Assembly: GCA_964423505.1 (NCBI GenBank)
Contig: CAYREX010000002.1
Location: 1-64,000 of the forward strand
Direction of reading: 5' to 3'
Length of the DNA stretch: 64,000 nucleotides
Source of the DNA: CAYREX01 sp964423505
GTDB lineage: Bacteria > Fermentibacterota > Fermentibacteria > Fermentibacterales > JCC-6
The position numbers and the translations under genes are program-made. The notes under the pieces are model-generated. The model did no database searches and had not been told where the DNA came from. It worked only from the letters and a program-made list of their open reading frames with translations. Positions 56,441 to 64,000 of this stretch are shown here, in pieces (the stretch's first letter is position 1; every line of letters starts with the position of its first letter).

Positions 56441-59400
56441 ATGCGCCTTCCCTCCCGGTCCGGCGACTCCATGACCGCGGACCCCGGCACGAGGGCCAGG
56501 GTGGAGGCCATCCCCCTCTTCGGAGTGGAATGGACCGCCGCCGGCAGGGCCCTCTCCGTCCTCATCTCCTCCCTGCGGGAGGATGACGCCGAGAGGCTGT
56601 TCGAGAACATCTCCCACATGAGCGAGCCCCCGCCCATCAGCGAGGAGATGGCGGTCAACTGGTTCCTGGCGATACGGGACCTCCCCTCCTGCGCCATAGT
56701 CACGGCCATACAGGAGTTCCTGCACCTGGGCTGGACGTGGAACCAGATAGGTCCCTCGACCGGCATTTCGTTCGAGGAGCTGCTGGCCTTCCTCTACCGG
56801 GCCTTCGAGACCCTCTCGGAGAACCCGGCGGACATGGAGCTGGCCCGGGAGCTGATAAGGTGCGGCTTCACGTGGCCGGAGAGGTTCGCCTACATCCTGG
56901 ACAGGATAAGGACCGGGGGAGCCCCGGTGATAAGGGCCATCGAGAGGGCACGTGAGCTCATGCCGGAGGCCTCCCCTGGCTCGATCCCGGTTCTGGTCGA
57001 TTTCGCAGTGGGTATCGGCTGGTACCTGCTGGAGGAGGAGGACCTGCCGATATGGAGGCTGGTCGGCCGGAACGGCGAGCTCCTCTACAAGCGCCTGCGG
57101 GGGCTGTCGCTCCCCCGCGAGACCCTGAGGCTGCTGGCAGGCTTCCTCGGAAGGATGGAGGAGAGCGGCCAGATGGAGAGGCTGCTGGAGTTCGCCCTCC
57201 CCAGGACGATGCTGTCGATAGTGGGAGACATGCCGGGCAACGTCATGGAGGATGCTCTCGTCAGGCTGTCCAGGGGGACCGTCGCAATGCTCAAGCGCAA
57301 GGCGGAGAGCGAGATATGCCTGAGCATGCTCTCCTTCCGGGGCGAGCTGGACGAGCCGCTCGAGACCGGTAGGGCGCTGGCGGACGTGCTGCTGTTCGCC
57401 GGCCCCGGAGAGGAGATGGCCGACAACCTCTACGAGCTCCTCGAGATAACCGGGCACGATATGGACTCCCGGGTTGTCAGAGGGCTCGCCTCGGTGCTGG
57501 AGGAGCGAAGGGGCAGGGAGGAGTACGCCGGCCTCGGCCACGAGATACTGATGGACTTCATGAGGACGAGCTGGGAGCTCCTGGCCGGTGGCGAGGGCTA
57601 CTCGCGCAAGAAGGTCCATTCCATCGGCAGGCTGATGGACGCAGTCTTCGGCTCCACCGACCCGGCCGCCTCCGTGAGGGAGCTGAAGGCCCGGGTGAGA
57701 GAGTCCGCGCACCCTCCGGAGACGCTCCTGTTCTCCTGCACAATGCTGCTCAGGGGCACGGAGAGGGAGCGGAGTACCGAGGCTCTCGAGCAGTGCGGCG
57801 CATTCGCCAACATCATCACCCTGCTGGACGCGGACTACAGGAGGAGGCTGCTGGAGGGCGACCTGCCCGCCTGGCTGGCTCCGGTCAGAGACGCCGGGCG
57901 CGAGGCGACCGAGGACATCTCCAGGTCACTTGAGCGCATATCGGAGAGGGAGCTCAGGGGCCGCTTCCTCGACAGGCTGGTCACACCCCTTCTCGTGGAT
58001 TGCGACCCGACGGACCCGCTGTTCAGCGAGCTGCTCTCCTCCGGCGTGGCTACCTACAACCGCGATCTGGGGATAGAGCAGCTCAGGGAGGCGGAGACCG
58101 AGCTGCTGGGCAAGCTCTTCAGGGCGGAGGACAGGAGCAGGGCGGTCCAGGACACCATGCGGACCATCCTCAACATACCCGGGATAGAGGACCACAGGGC
58201 ATCGGAGCTCATCCAGGGCACCAGGGAGCTCTGCGAGGAGCTCTCCCGGCAGGCCGTCTGGCTCGAGGAGAAGGGCAACAGGATGTTCCGCGGCTTCCTC
58301 TCCCGTGGGCTCCAGGACTTCTTCCGCGCCCTCATCGAGAACCCGGGAATGGCCGACAGGCTCACCGGCGGACTGACCGGCGAGCTGCTCGGGAAGGTAA
58401 TCCAGGACGGCGAGCGGGAGAGGCAGGTCGCCAGGTGGCAGATGGCCACTCTGGTCGAGCTCTTCGGGAGGATAGTCCCGCTCTCCGCGGAGATAATGGC
58501 CGGCAGGCCGGACCTCTTCGAGGAGTACCTGCGCGAGATGGCCGGGCTCAGCGTGAGGTCGATGCACGGCGAGCCGGCCGGCCACTCATTCCTCGGCTGG
58601 ACGGTCCCGGTTCTCGAGAGACAGCTGGTTGAGGAGTTCATACGCAGGCTCGATGACGAATCCCCGCTGGACGGCATACCGGAGGGGATAGTCCCGCAGG
58701 CCCTCTTCGACGGCTGGAGCGGCAGCCGGAACAGCGCCTTCGTGATACTCAGGGCCTGCGCATCCAGGCTCAAGCCATTCCTGGCCAGCAGGACCAGGAG
58801 GAGGATACTCGCCCGCGAGGGCAGGCGGCTCGTAGAGGGGCTCCTGGGGAGCGCCCGGGCCGACTTCCTCGAGCCGGAAGCCGAACCGGAGCTGGCGGGA
58901 ACGGTATCCGAGCTGGCTGACTACGCCGCGGACACCGACCTGATAGAGGTCGTCCGCTGCATGGAGAGCGGGTTCCCGGACCCGCCTCCCCCGTGGGAGA
59001 CCGCGGTCAGGGGTTTCTTCCAGCGCTTCTCCCCCCCCGAGGGCGAGAATCCCTGCCGCCACTGGAGGGAGAGGGCGCTGACCCAGCTGGACAACATCAT
59101 GGTGGACGTTCTCCTCCTCTGCAGCGACATGCAGAGCCTCAAGATGATGGACTCGCTGCTGGACGAGTTCGTAGAGGTGGTCGGCTACCTGTCGGCAAGC
59201 GACGGAGTCGACCTGCCGGTCAGCCTGGACAACCTCTCCAGGTCGCTTTCCGCCGGCCTCTCGCGCCGGGGATCGAGAGGTGTCAGGGCCGCCGGGAAGA
59301 GCCTGGAGAAGACCCTCTACACCTCTCTCTGGAGGCGGAACGCCACCCAGCTCATCAGCGCGGCGGTAGGCGGGCGGGTGCCGACCAGACAGCTGGTCTC

Positions 59401-59992
59401 GGCGCTGTTCGACAGGCTGGCTGAGGAGGACTCCGCCAGGGACAGGCTGCTTTTCACAAGGCGCTACGGAAGCGTTTTCGCAGCGGTCGAGAGCGGAGTT
59501 CTCAGCCGGAAGACCACGGAGATCAAGGCCTTCCGCTCGGTGCTCGAGCACGTCTGGGTCTTCAACGCCGCCTCGGATGCCTCCGGCTCGATGGTGGAGA
59601 ACGCCCGCGAGGCAGTGGAGACCTACGTGCAGTACTTCCGTGAGGTAGGTGCGCGAACCGGTGCGGTGAGCGCTCCGGAGGCGGGGGCGATAAGCCTGGG
59701 CATGAAGCGCAGGTACAGGGACAACGCCAACACGGTGGCCACCCTGCTCAAGTGGACCCAAGACCCGGAGAGAGAGAGCCTGCTCGCCCTCGTCGAGGCG
59801 CACCAGCCCCTTCTCGAGGCGGTCAGCCGGGACGCCGAGCTGACCAGGCTGCTCGACGAGCTCTGGACCGACCCCAAGACGAAGAGGAGCATCAAGTCGA
59901 TGGCCGACAGGCCCGCGGAGCTCAGGAAGAGGCTCATGAGGGCCGCGGGACGCTGGACGGAGGATGCCGACTCGGGCCTCCACTATGTCTGA
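56441..59992 (+). CDS. large helical protein of unknown function
   Basis: Product of 1183 residues from the ATG at 56441 (AGAAGGGA upstream; ATG 56471 is also possible). The same frame is open back to a CTG at 56348, with coding-like sequence. It has no signal peptide, TM segments, P-loop or Cys clusters. It is almost entirely predicted helical, with leucine-rich amphipathic segments of 25-40 residues suggesting HEAT/ARM-like solenoid repeats. I do not recognise a family. It lies between gyrA and an asparaginase and overlaps the latter, so it is probably translated in the same unit. Its size makes it one of the largest unknowns of the window. Confidence 0.8.
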   Translation: MRLPSRSGDSMTADPGTRARVEAIPLFGVEWTAAGRALSVLISSLREDDAERLFENISHMSEPPPISEEMAVNWFLAIRDLPSCAIVTAIQEFLHLGWTWNQIGPSTGISFEELLAFLYRAFETLSENPADMELARELIRCGFTWPERFAYILDRIRTGGAPVIRAIERARELMPEASPGSIPVLVDFAVGIGWYLLEEEDLPIWRLVGRNGELLYKRLRGLSLPRETLRLLAGFLGRMEESGQMERLLEFALPRTMLSIVGDMPGNVMEDALVRLSRGTVAMLKRKAESEICLSMLSFRGELDEPLETGRALADVLLFAGPGEEMADNLYELLEITGHDMDSRVVRGLASVLEERRGREEYAGLGHEILMDFMRTSWELLAGGEGYSRKKVHSIGRLMDAVFGSTDPAASVRELKARVRESAHPPETLLFSCTMLLRGTERERSTEALEQCGAFANIITLLDADYRRRLLEGDLPAWLAPVRDAGREATEDISRSLERISERELRGRFLDRLVTPLLVDCDPTDPLFSELLSSGVATYNRDLGIEQLREAETELLGKLFRAEDRSRAVQDTMRTILNIPGIEDHRASELIQGTRELCEELSRQAVWLEEKGNRMFRGFLSRGLQDFFRALIENPGMADRLTGGLTGELLGKVIQDGERERQVARWQMATLVELFGRIVPLSAEIMAGRPDLFEEYLREMAGLSVRSMHGEPAGHSFLGWTVPVLERQLVEEFIRRLDDESPLDGIPEGIVPQALFDGWSGSRNSAFVILRACASRLKPFLASRTRRRILAREGRRLVEGLLGSARADFLEPEAEPELAGTVSELADYAADTDLIEVVRCMESGFPDPPPPWETAVRGFFQRFSPPEGENPCRHWRERALTQLDNIMVDVLLLCSDMQSLKMMDSLLDEFVEVVGYLSASDGVDLPVSLDNLSRSLSAGLSRRGSRGVRAAGKSLEKTLYTSLWRRNATQLISAAVGGRVPTRQLVSALFDRLAEEDSARDRLLFTRRYGSVFAAVESGVLSRKTTEIKAFRSVLEHVWVFNAASDASGSMVENAREAVETYVQYFREVGARTGAVSAPEAGAISLGMKRRYRDNANTVATLLKWTQDPERESLLALVEAHQPLLEAVSRDAELTRLLDELWTDPKTKRSIKSMADRPAELRKRLMRAAGRWTEDADSGLHYV

Positions 59993-60977
59993 CGGCTACA
60001 GACGAGTGGCCCTGGTATCGACCGGCGGCACCATCGAGATGATCAGGGGCAGCAGGGGCCTCTCCATGACCGACAGGTTCAACCCGCTACCCATAGACGG
60101 CGAGGTCGTGCCGGACGGCGTCCGGCTCTGCCATCACAAGTTCGCGAGCCTTCCGAGCCCGCACATAACGCCCGTCATGATGGGCGGGCTCTGCCGCATG
60201 CTCCGCGGGCTGACCGAGTGCGGCGACTTCGAGGGAATAGTGGTGACCCACGGCACGGACACACTGGAGGAGAGCGCGTTCCTGGCAGACTGCTCTCTCC
60301 CGGACGACGGTCCGCCGGTAGTCTTCACCGCCGCAATGCGAAGCCCCTCCGAGATGGGGGTGGACGGGCCGAGGAACCTCCGGGGCGCCATCCTGGTGGC
60401 GACGGATGCTGAAGTTCATAACTTGGGAGTTACGGTAGTGCTGAGCGACGAGATCCATGCGGCCGGCCGGGTCACCAAGACCTACACGAGCAACGTCAGC
60501 AGCTTCAGCTCTCCGGGATACGGGCCGCTCGGCTTCGTCGACCAGGACAGGGTGCTGGTACACAGGAGACCAGCCTGGAGGCTCAGGCTCCCGCCCATGG
60601 AGCTGCGGATGGAGGCTCCCGTATCCCTTGTCAGGGTGGCCTCCGGCTTCGGCGACAGGCCGATACTGGACTGCGTGGAGAGGGGCGATGCCGGCATCGT
60701 CGTCGAGGCCATGGGCAGGGGGAACGTCCCGCCGCCGGTGGCCGCCGCCGTCGAGACCGCGGTCAGGGAGGGGCTCACGGTATGCGTCTCGAGCAGGTGT
60801 TACATGGGGAGGGTGCTTGGCGTGTACGGCTACGAGGGGGGCGGCGCCGACCTCGAGGAGAGGGGCGCGATTATGGCAGGTGACGTCCAGGGACACAAGC
60901 TGAGGCTCTTCCTCATGGCCGCCCTCGACGCCGGGATGGACCGGGAGCGCATAGCCGAGCTGCTGGCGAAGGCCTAG
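59985..60977 (+). CDS. L-asparaginase (type I/II family)
   Basis: Product of 330 residues from the ATG at 59985, which overlaps the previous stop; ATG 59964 is an alternative with GGACGGAGG directly before it. The catalytic threonines lie in ALVSTGGTIEMI and VVTHGTDTLEESA. GRVTKTYTSNVSSFSSPGYGPLG and the C-terminal AGDVQGHKLRLFLM complete the family pattern. There is no signal peptide, so a cytoplasmic enzyme is likely. It hydrolyses Asn to Asp and ammonia, feeding the amino-acid fermentation seen elsewhere in the window. Confidence 0.93.
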   Translation: MSDGYRRVALVSTGGTIEMIRGSRGLSMTDRFNPLPIDGEVVPDGVRLCHHKFASLPSPHITPVMMGGLCRMLRGLTECGDFEGIVVTHGTDTLEESAFLADCSLPDDGPPVVFTAAMRSPSEMGVDGPRNLRGAILVATDAEVHNLGVTVVLSDEIHAAGRVTKTYTSNVSSFSSPGYGPLGFVDQDRVLVHRRPAWRLRLPPMELRMEAPVSLVRVASGFGDRPILDCVERGDAGIVVEAMGRGNVPPPVAAAVETAVREGLTVCVSSRCYMGRVLGVYGYEGGGADLEERGAIMAGDVQGHKLRLFLMAALDAGMDRERIAELLAKA

Positions 60978-60985
60978 GATGTTCG

Positions 60986-61015
60986 TTGACACCATGAACG
61001 CGGGAGACGTAGTGT
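60986..61015 (+). promoter_or_regulatory. possible promoter of bactofilin pair
   Basis: Perfect TTGACA (60986-60991), an 18-base spacer and TAGTGT (61010-61015), 33 bases before the next ATG. The -10 is weak. Confidence 0.35.
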
Positions 61016-61048
61016 ACGGCTTGCGGTGCTCCGAAGGAGCCGCCTGAC

Positions 61049-61411
61049 ATGCTCGGCAGCGGCTTCACCGCGTACTTCGTGCCGCACGACGGCAGGAGAC
61101 GTTACAGGCTGGAGTTCAGCGGGCTCAAGCTGCTGCTCCTGAGGGTTGCGCTTGCGCTCATACTCCTGGTGGTGGCCGCGGCGGTGACCATGCTGGCATT
61201 CGGCCTGACGAGCGCAGAACGCCTGTCCGAGCTGAGGGGCTGCGTAGCCAGGCTCGAGGACTCCCTTGCGTCCTCCAGCCTCATAGAGGCCAGGCTCGAA
61301 AGGATCGAGAGCGAGCTCGAGGCCATAGGCGATACGCGGGAGACGATAGTCAACATGACCACCCTGCTCCCGGAGGCCGTCGAAGGGGACTCGCTGGTCC
61401 AGAACCGATAG
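61049..61411 (+). CDS. small TM/coiled-coil protein, N-terminal part of M23-peptidase type
   Basis: Product of 120 residues; AAGGAG ten bases before the ATG. N-terminal text FTAYFVPHDGRRRYRLEFSGLKL is followed by a TM helix (about 29-52) and a coiled coil (about 56-105). This matches the N-terminus of M23 peptidases that sit beside bactofilin genes, but the peptidase domain is missing and a stop follows. It may be a bactofilin membrane anchor or adaptor. The 13-base gap to bactofilin supports a functional pair. Confidence 0.7.
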   Translation: MLGSGFTAYFVPHDGRRRYRLEFSGLKLLLLRVALALILLVVAAAVTMLAFGLTSAERLSELRGCVARLEDSLASSSLIEARLERIESELEAIGDTRETIVNMTTLLPEAVEGDSLVQNR

Positions 61412-61424
61412 GAGGACTCTACCC

Positions 61425-61781
61425 ATGCCGAAGAGAGAGGGCTCCCAGGCGATGGACTCTATGCTCGGCTCGGGGAGCTTCTGCGACGGTTCCCTCAAGG
61501 TCGAGGGAGGGCTGCGGATAGACGGCACCGTCGACGGAGAGGTGGAGGTAACCGGTACCCTGACAGTCGGGCGCGAGGGGGTCATCACCGGAAACGTCAA
61601 GGTCGATACCGCCATCGTCGCCGGCCGCATCCGGGGTACCGTGCGGGCCACCAGCCAGCTCGAGCTCCAGGGCGGCTCCAGGCTGGAGGGGGACGTGTTC
61701 ACGAGGTCCCTCGTCATCGAGGAGGGCGTCTTCTTCGAGGGCAACTGCAGCATGTCCGAGAGGGAGGCCGGCGAGGCCTGA
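61425..61781 (+). CDS. bactofilin
   Basis: Product of 118 residues behind GGAGGACTCTACCC. A short tail precedes a beta-helix: SGSFCDGSLKVEGGLRIDGTVDGEVEV, LTVGREGVITGNVKVDTAIVAGRIRGTV, LELQGGSRLEGDVFTRSLVIEEGVFFEGNC. This is the polymer-forming DUF583 fold, which assembles without nucleotide and often positions cell-wall enzymes. It is at the compact end of the family. Confidence 0.94.
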   Translation: MPKREGSQAMDSMLGSGSFCDGSLKVEGGLRIDGTVDGEVEVTGTLTVGREGVITGNVKVDTAIVAGRIRGTVRATSQLELQGGSRLEGDVFTRSLVIEEGVFFEGNCSMSEREAGEA

Positions 61782-61782
61782 T

Positions 61783-61889
61783 TGTGGAAAATGTGGAAAA
61801 ACACCGAGCATCGTGGATAACTCCATAAATTACTGTGCCGCAGGAACTTGACTGTATTACTTAAAGTAGTTTCGCAGGTTGTATCCACA
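61783..61889. other. AT-rich DnaA-box cluster (alternative origin candidate)
   Basis: Two abutting TGTGGAAAA boxes (61783-61791, 61792-61800), CGTGGATAA (61812-61820) and GTATCCACA (61881-61889), each one mismatch from the DnaA box. Between the last two, 61821-61875 is AT-rich, a rare composition in this genome that would suit an unwinding element. The gene-free stretch runs 61782-61978. Confidence 0.6.
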
Positions 61890-61978
61890 ACTTGCATTGG
61901 CAAGGAGTCATAGCCGGGAACCCGCCCGACAGGATCGGTTACCCGGCGGGCTCCGGGACCTTCGAAAGGCTGGTGTCC

Positions 61979-62317
61979 ATGTCCAGGCTCGAAGAGCTCC
62001 GAGCGGCCGAGGAGCAGGCAGCCGAGGTCCTCGAGAGGGCCAGGAGGGAGGCTCAGCGGATACGTCTCTCCATCCCCGACGCGCTGGAGGAGATGGACTC
62101 GAGGAAGGACGGCAAGCTCGCCGAGGTGGCCGACAGGGCCGACCGGGCCGTCGAGGAGGAGATGGGGCGGCTCGCCGACAGGCTCGAGGGCCGTACCCGG
62201 GAGCGGCTCGAGGAGCTGGAGGGCCATCGTGGCGACGTCGAGTCCAGGGCCGCGGAGCTCCTGGAGGCCCACCTGCTCCGAGACGGGGCCGGGGATACCG
62301 ACGGAGAAGGGGACTGA
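61979..62317 (+). CDS. V-type ATPase coiled-coil subunit (G/H-like)
   Basis: Product of 112 residues from the ATG at 61979 (GAAAGG upstream). It is a single long charged helix: RLEELRAAEEQAAEVLERARREAQRI, then SRKDGKLAEVADRADRAVEEEMGRLADRLEGRTRERLEELEG. This is the pattern of V/A-ATPase peripheral-stalk subunit H/AhaH, rich in Glu/Arg/Ala. The assignment rests on coiled-coil content and on lying immediately upstream of subunit I (TGATG overlap). Confidence 0.8.
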   Translation: MSRLEELRAAEEQAAEVLERARREAQRIRLSIPDALEEMDSRKDGKLAEVADRADRAVEEEMGRLADRLEGRTRERLEELEGHRGDVESRAAELLEAHLLRDGAGDTDGEGD

Positions 62318-64000
62318 TGGCGCTGGACAGCGTCCGGAAGGTCCGCATCCTCTGCCATTCCGGCAGGCGTCACGAGGTCCTGTCCGAGATCGAGTCCATG
62401 GGCAGCGTCCACGTCCTGGACCTGGGGGAGCCCGGGAGAGAAGGGCCGGAGGGTGTCCCCGGATTCCTCAGACCGGCCGAGATAGACACGGCAGAGCTCT
62501 CGGAGAGGCTCTCCAGCCTGGAGAGGGCGATATCCTTCCTGCAGGACCGTACAGGCGTCGAGCCGCCCTCCGTGACCGAGCTGGAGGAATCGGAGCTGGT
62601 GGCCGAGGTGGAGAACCGGGAGCTCATCGCCGACGCCAGGCGGGCATGGGTGCTGGCCGTCTCAATGACCAAGCTGGAGGGCGCCAGGAGGGAGCTGGAG
62701 CAGGAGCGCGACTTCCTCGCGGACTGGACCGGCATCCCGCTCCCGCTGGAGAGGCTGGGCGAGGGAGACTCCGTCACGCTGGCGGCCGGGACGCTCGGCG
62801 GTGACGCCGCGGAGGCAGCAGGGCTCATCGAGGCCGAGACCCCCCTCGTGCACATAGAGCGGCTGGGCTCTGACGGACCTCTGGAGCGGGTGGTGGTCTC
62901 GGTGCACCGCGAGGTCGCCCGGGACGTGCTCGGAAGGCTCGGAGAGGTCGGCTTCGTAAGGCAGGACTTCGGGGCCAGGGAGGGGCTGGTGTCCGACCTC
63001 CACTCGGAGGTCGAGAGAGAGATAGCCCTCGTGGACAGGCGGATGTCGGACCTGCATGCCAGGACCCTGCAGCTGGCGGAGGAGCTGGACCGGCTCGTTG
63101 TCCTCCGGGACGCCGCCGGTCTCCTCCTCGAGCGCATGGGCGCCGCCGGCATGTCCCTGGAGAGCAGGCACGTGAGCATGCTGGACGCATGGGTCCGGGA
63201 GCGGGACATCCCCCGGCTCCGGGAGCGACTCGAGGCGCTGGGGGAAGTGGCTGTCACCGAGGCGCCGCTCTCCGAGGGAGAGATCCCTCCATCGCCGCTC
63301 ACCGAGCCCCCTGCGGCACAGCCCTACACCATGCTCACGGACATGTACGGCCAGCCCACCAGGAAGGACCCCGACCCAACTCCCATAATGGCCCCCTTCT
63401 TCGCAGTCTTCTTCGGCATATGCATAGGAGACGCGGGGTACGGGCTGGCTCTCGCAGCCGGCTCCGCCCTGGGCTGGGCCATCGTCAGACGGAGGCACGG
63501 CAACCCGACCCTCTTCCGGCTCCTCTTCCAGGGAGGGCTGGCCAGCATTCTCGTAGGCGTCTTCCTGGGCGGGTGGTTCGGGATAGATTTCCAGAGCCTT
63601 CCCGGCTTCCTTCAGGCCCCGGCGATGCTGCTGAACCGCCTCGTCCCGGGCTACGTGCCGGGAGGCGAGTCGGAGGGATTCTCGGTCTCGAAGCAGTTCC
63701 TCTACCTCACCCTGGCGCTCGGGCTAGTCCAGCTCACAACCGGGATAGTAGTCAACCTCTTCAAGCGCCTCAGGGCGGGAGAGGGCCTCCCCGCGGTCCT
63801 GGACCAGTCCGGCTGGCTGCTGGCCACCGCCGGCCTCTTCCCCTGGCTCTTCAACAGGTACCTGATGCCGGGGCAGCTATTCCCGGTGGACGGGCCGGTG
63901 GACCAGGCCCTGCTATACGTCCTGGCCCTGGGCGCCCTCCTGATATTCGTCATGGGGGGGAGGGAGGCCAAGGGGATAGGGCGCTTCGGCCTGGGGGCGT
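62317..64000 (+). CDS. ntpI: V-type ATP synthase subunit I (partial)
   Basis: 561 codons before the window ends. The N-terminal cytoplasmic arm is at about 1-345, with coiled coils and the typical start VRKVRILCHSGRRHEVLSEIESMGSVHVLDL. The membrane domain has MLTDMYGQPTRKDPDPTPIMAPFFAVFFGICIGDAGYG, the diagnostic subunit I/a motif. Several TM segments follow, then the window edge. Subunit I forms the ion half-channels against the K ring. Whether H+ or Na+ is pumped cannot be told. The rest of the operon lies beyond 64000. Confidence 0.95.
   Translation, partial: MALDSVRKVRILCHSGRRHEVLSEIESMGSVHVLDLGEPGREGPEGVPGFLRPAEIDTAELSERLSSLERAISFLQDRTGVEPPSVTELEESELVAEVENRELIADARRAWVLAVSMTKLEGARRELEQERDFLADWTGIPLPLERLGEGDSVTLAAGTLGGDAAEAAGLIEAETPLVHIERLGSDGPLERVVVSVHREVARDVLGRLGEVGFVRQDFGAREGLVSDLHSEVEREIALVDRRMSDLHARTLQLAEELDRLVVLRDAAGLLLERMGAAGMSLESRHVSMLDAWVRERDIPRLRERLEALGEVAVTEAPLSEGEIPPSPLTEPPAAQPYTMLTDMYGQPTRKDPDPTPIMAPFFAVFFGICIGDAGYGLALAAGSALGWAIVRRRHGNPTLFRLLFQGGLASILVGVFLGGWFGIDFQSLPGFLQAPAMLLNRLVPGYVPGGESEGFSVSKQFLYLTLALGLVQLTTGIVVNLFKRLRAGEGLPAVLDQSGWLLATAGLFPWLFNRYLMPGQLFPVDGPVDQALLYVLALGALLIFVMGGREAKGIGRFGLGA

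Overview
The window is about two-thirds GC, densely coded, and rich in Arg-AGG and Ile-ATA codons. It carries the chromosomal replication-origin neighbourhood of a diderm bacterium. The evidence for a diderm is an LpxL-type acyltransferase, several signal-peptide beta-barrel candidates, and secreted proteins ending in FlgD/Por-secretion-like C-terminal domains. A gingipain-like C25 peptidase, a V-type ATPase, a fused SecDF and an amino-acid/butyrate-type fermentation module together suggest an uncultured FCB-group lineage. Fermentibacterota-like is my best guess, but this is inference from gene content only.

Layout. 1-5.6 kb: a low-GC serine-recombinase remnant abutting tRNA-Arg(ACG), a lipoprotein, an ABC ATPase/permease pair, a secreted protein divergent from a two-component system, and a small gene with an in-frame TGA followed by a SECIS-like hairpin. 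5.6-20.3 kb: SecDF, envelope proteins, an iscR-iscU-nifS operon, an acyltransferase, an inositol-monophosphatase-family enzyme, a C25 peptidase and a DUF1846 protein. 20.3-28.3 kb: a long co-directional operon, rpsF-ssb-OB protein-rpsR-DUF2232-rplI-tsaD-acpS-nnrDE-HD protein-antiporter. 28.3-31.2 kb: a SPASM radical-SAM enzyme overlapping a Cys-rich membrane-anchored protein, then a secreted repeat protein. 31.2-35.7 kb: ptb-buk-iorA-iorB, which would convert 2-oxoacids to acyl-CoA and then to acid plus ATP. 35.7-40.5 kb: a HAD phosphatase, two membrane proteins and a three-domain glycosyltransferase/formyltransferase/deacetylase fusion.

40.5-48.6 kb (minus strand) is the classical set rpmH-rnpA-yidD-yidC-mnmE-mnmG-rsmG-parA-parB plus a ferredoxin. 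Two parS-like palindromes lie in and beside mnmG. 48.9-56.3 kb (plus strand) is dnaA-dnaN-dciA-gyrB-gyrA, with DnaA boxes on both sides of dnaA and no recF. 56.4-64 kb holds a 1183-residue protein of unknown function, an asparaginase, a bactofilin with a truncated M23-peptidase-like partner, a second AT-rich DnaA-box cluster, and the start of a V-type ATPase operon that runs off the window.

The points most worth following are the possible selenoprotein at 5363-5602, the radical-SAM/Cys-rich pair, the two competing DnaA-box clusters, the rpmH/rnpA overlap with a yidD that lacks a normal start codon, and the triple-fusion polysaccharide enzyme.
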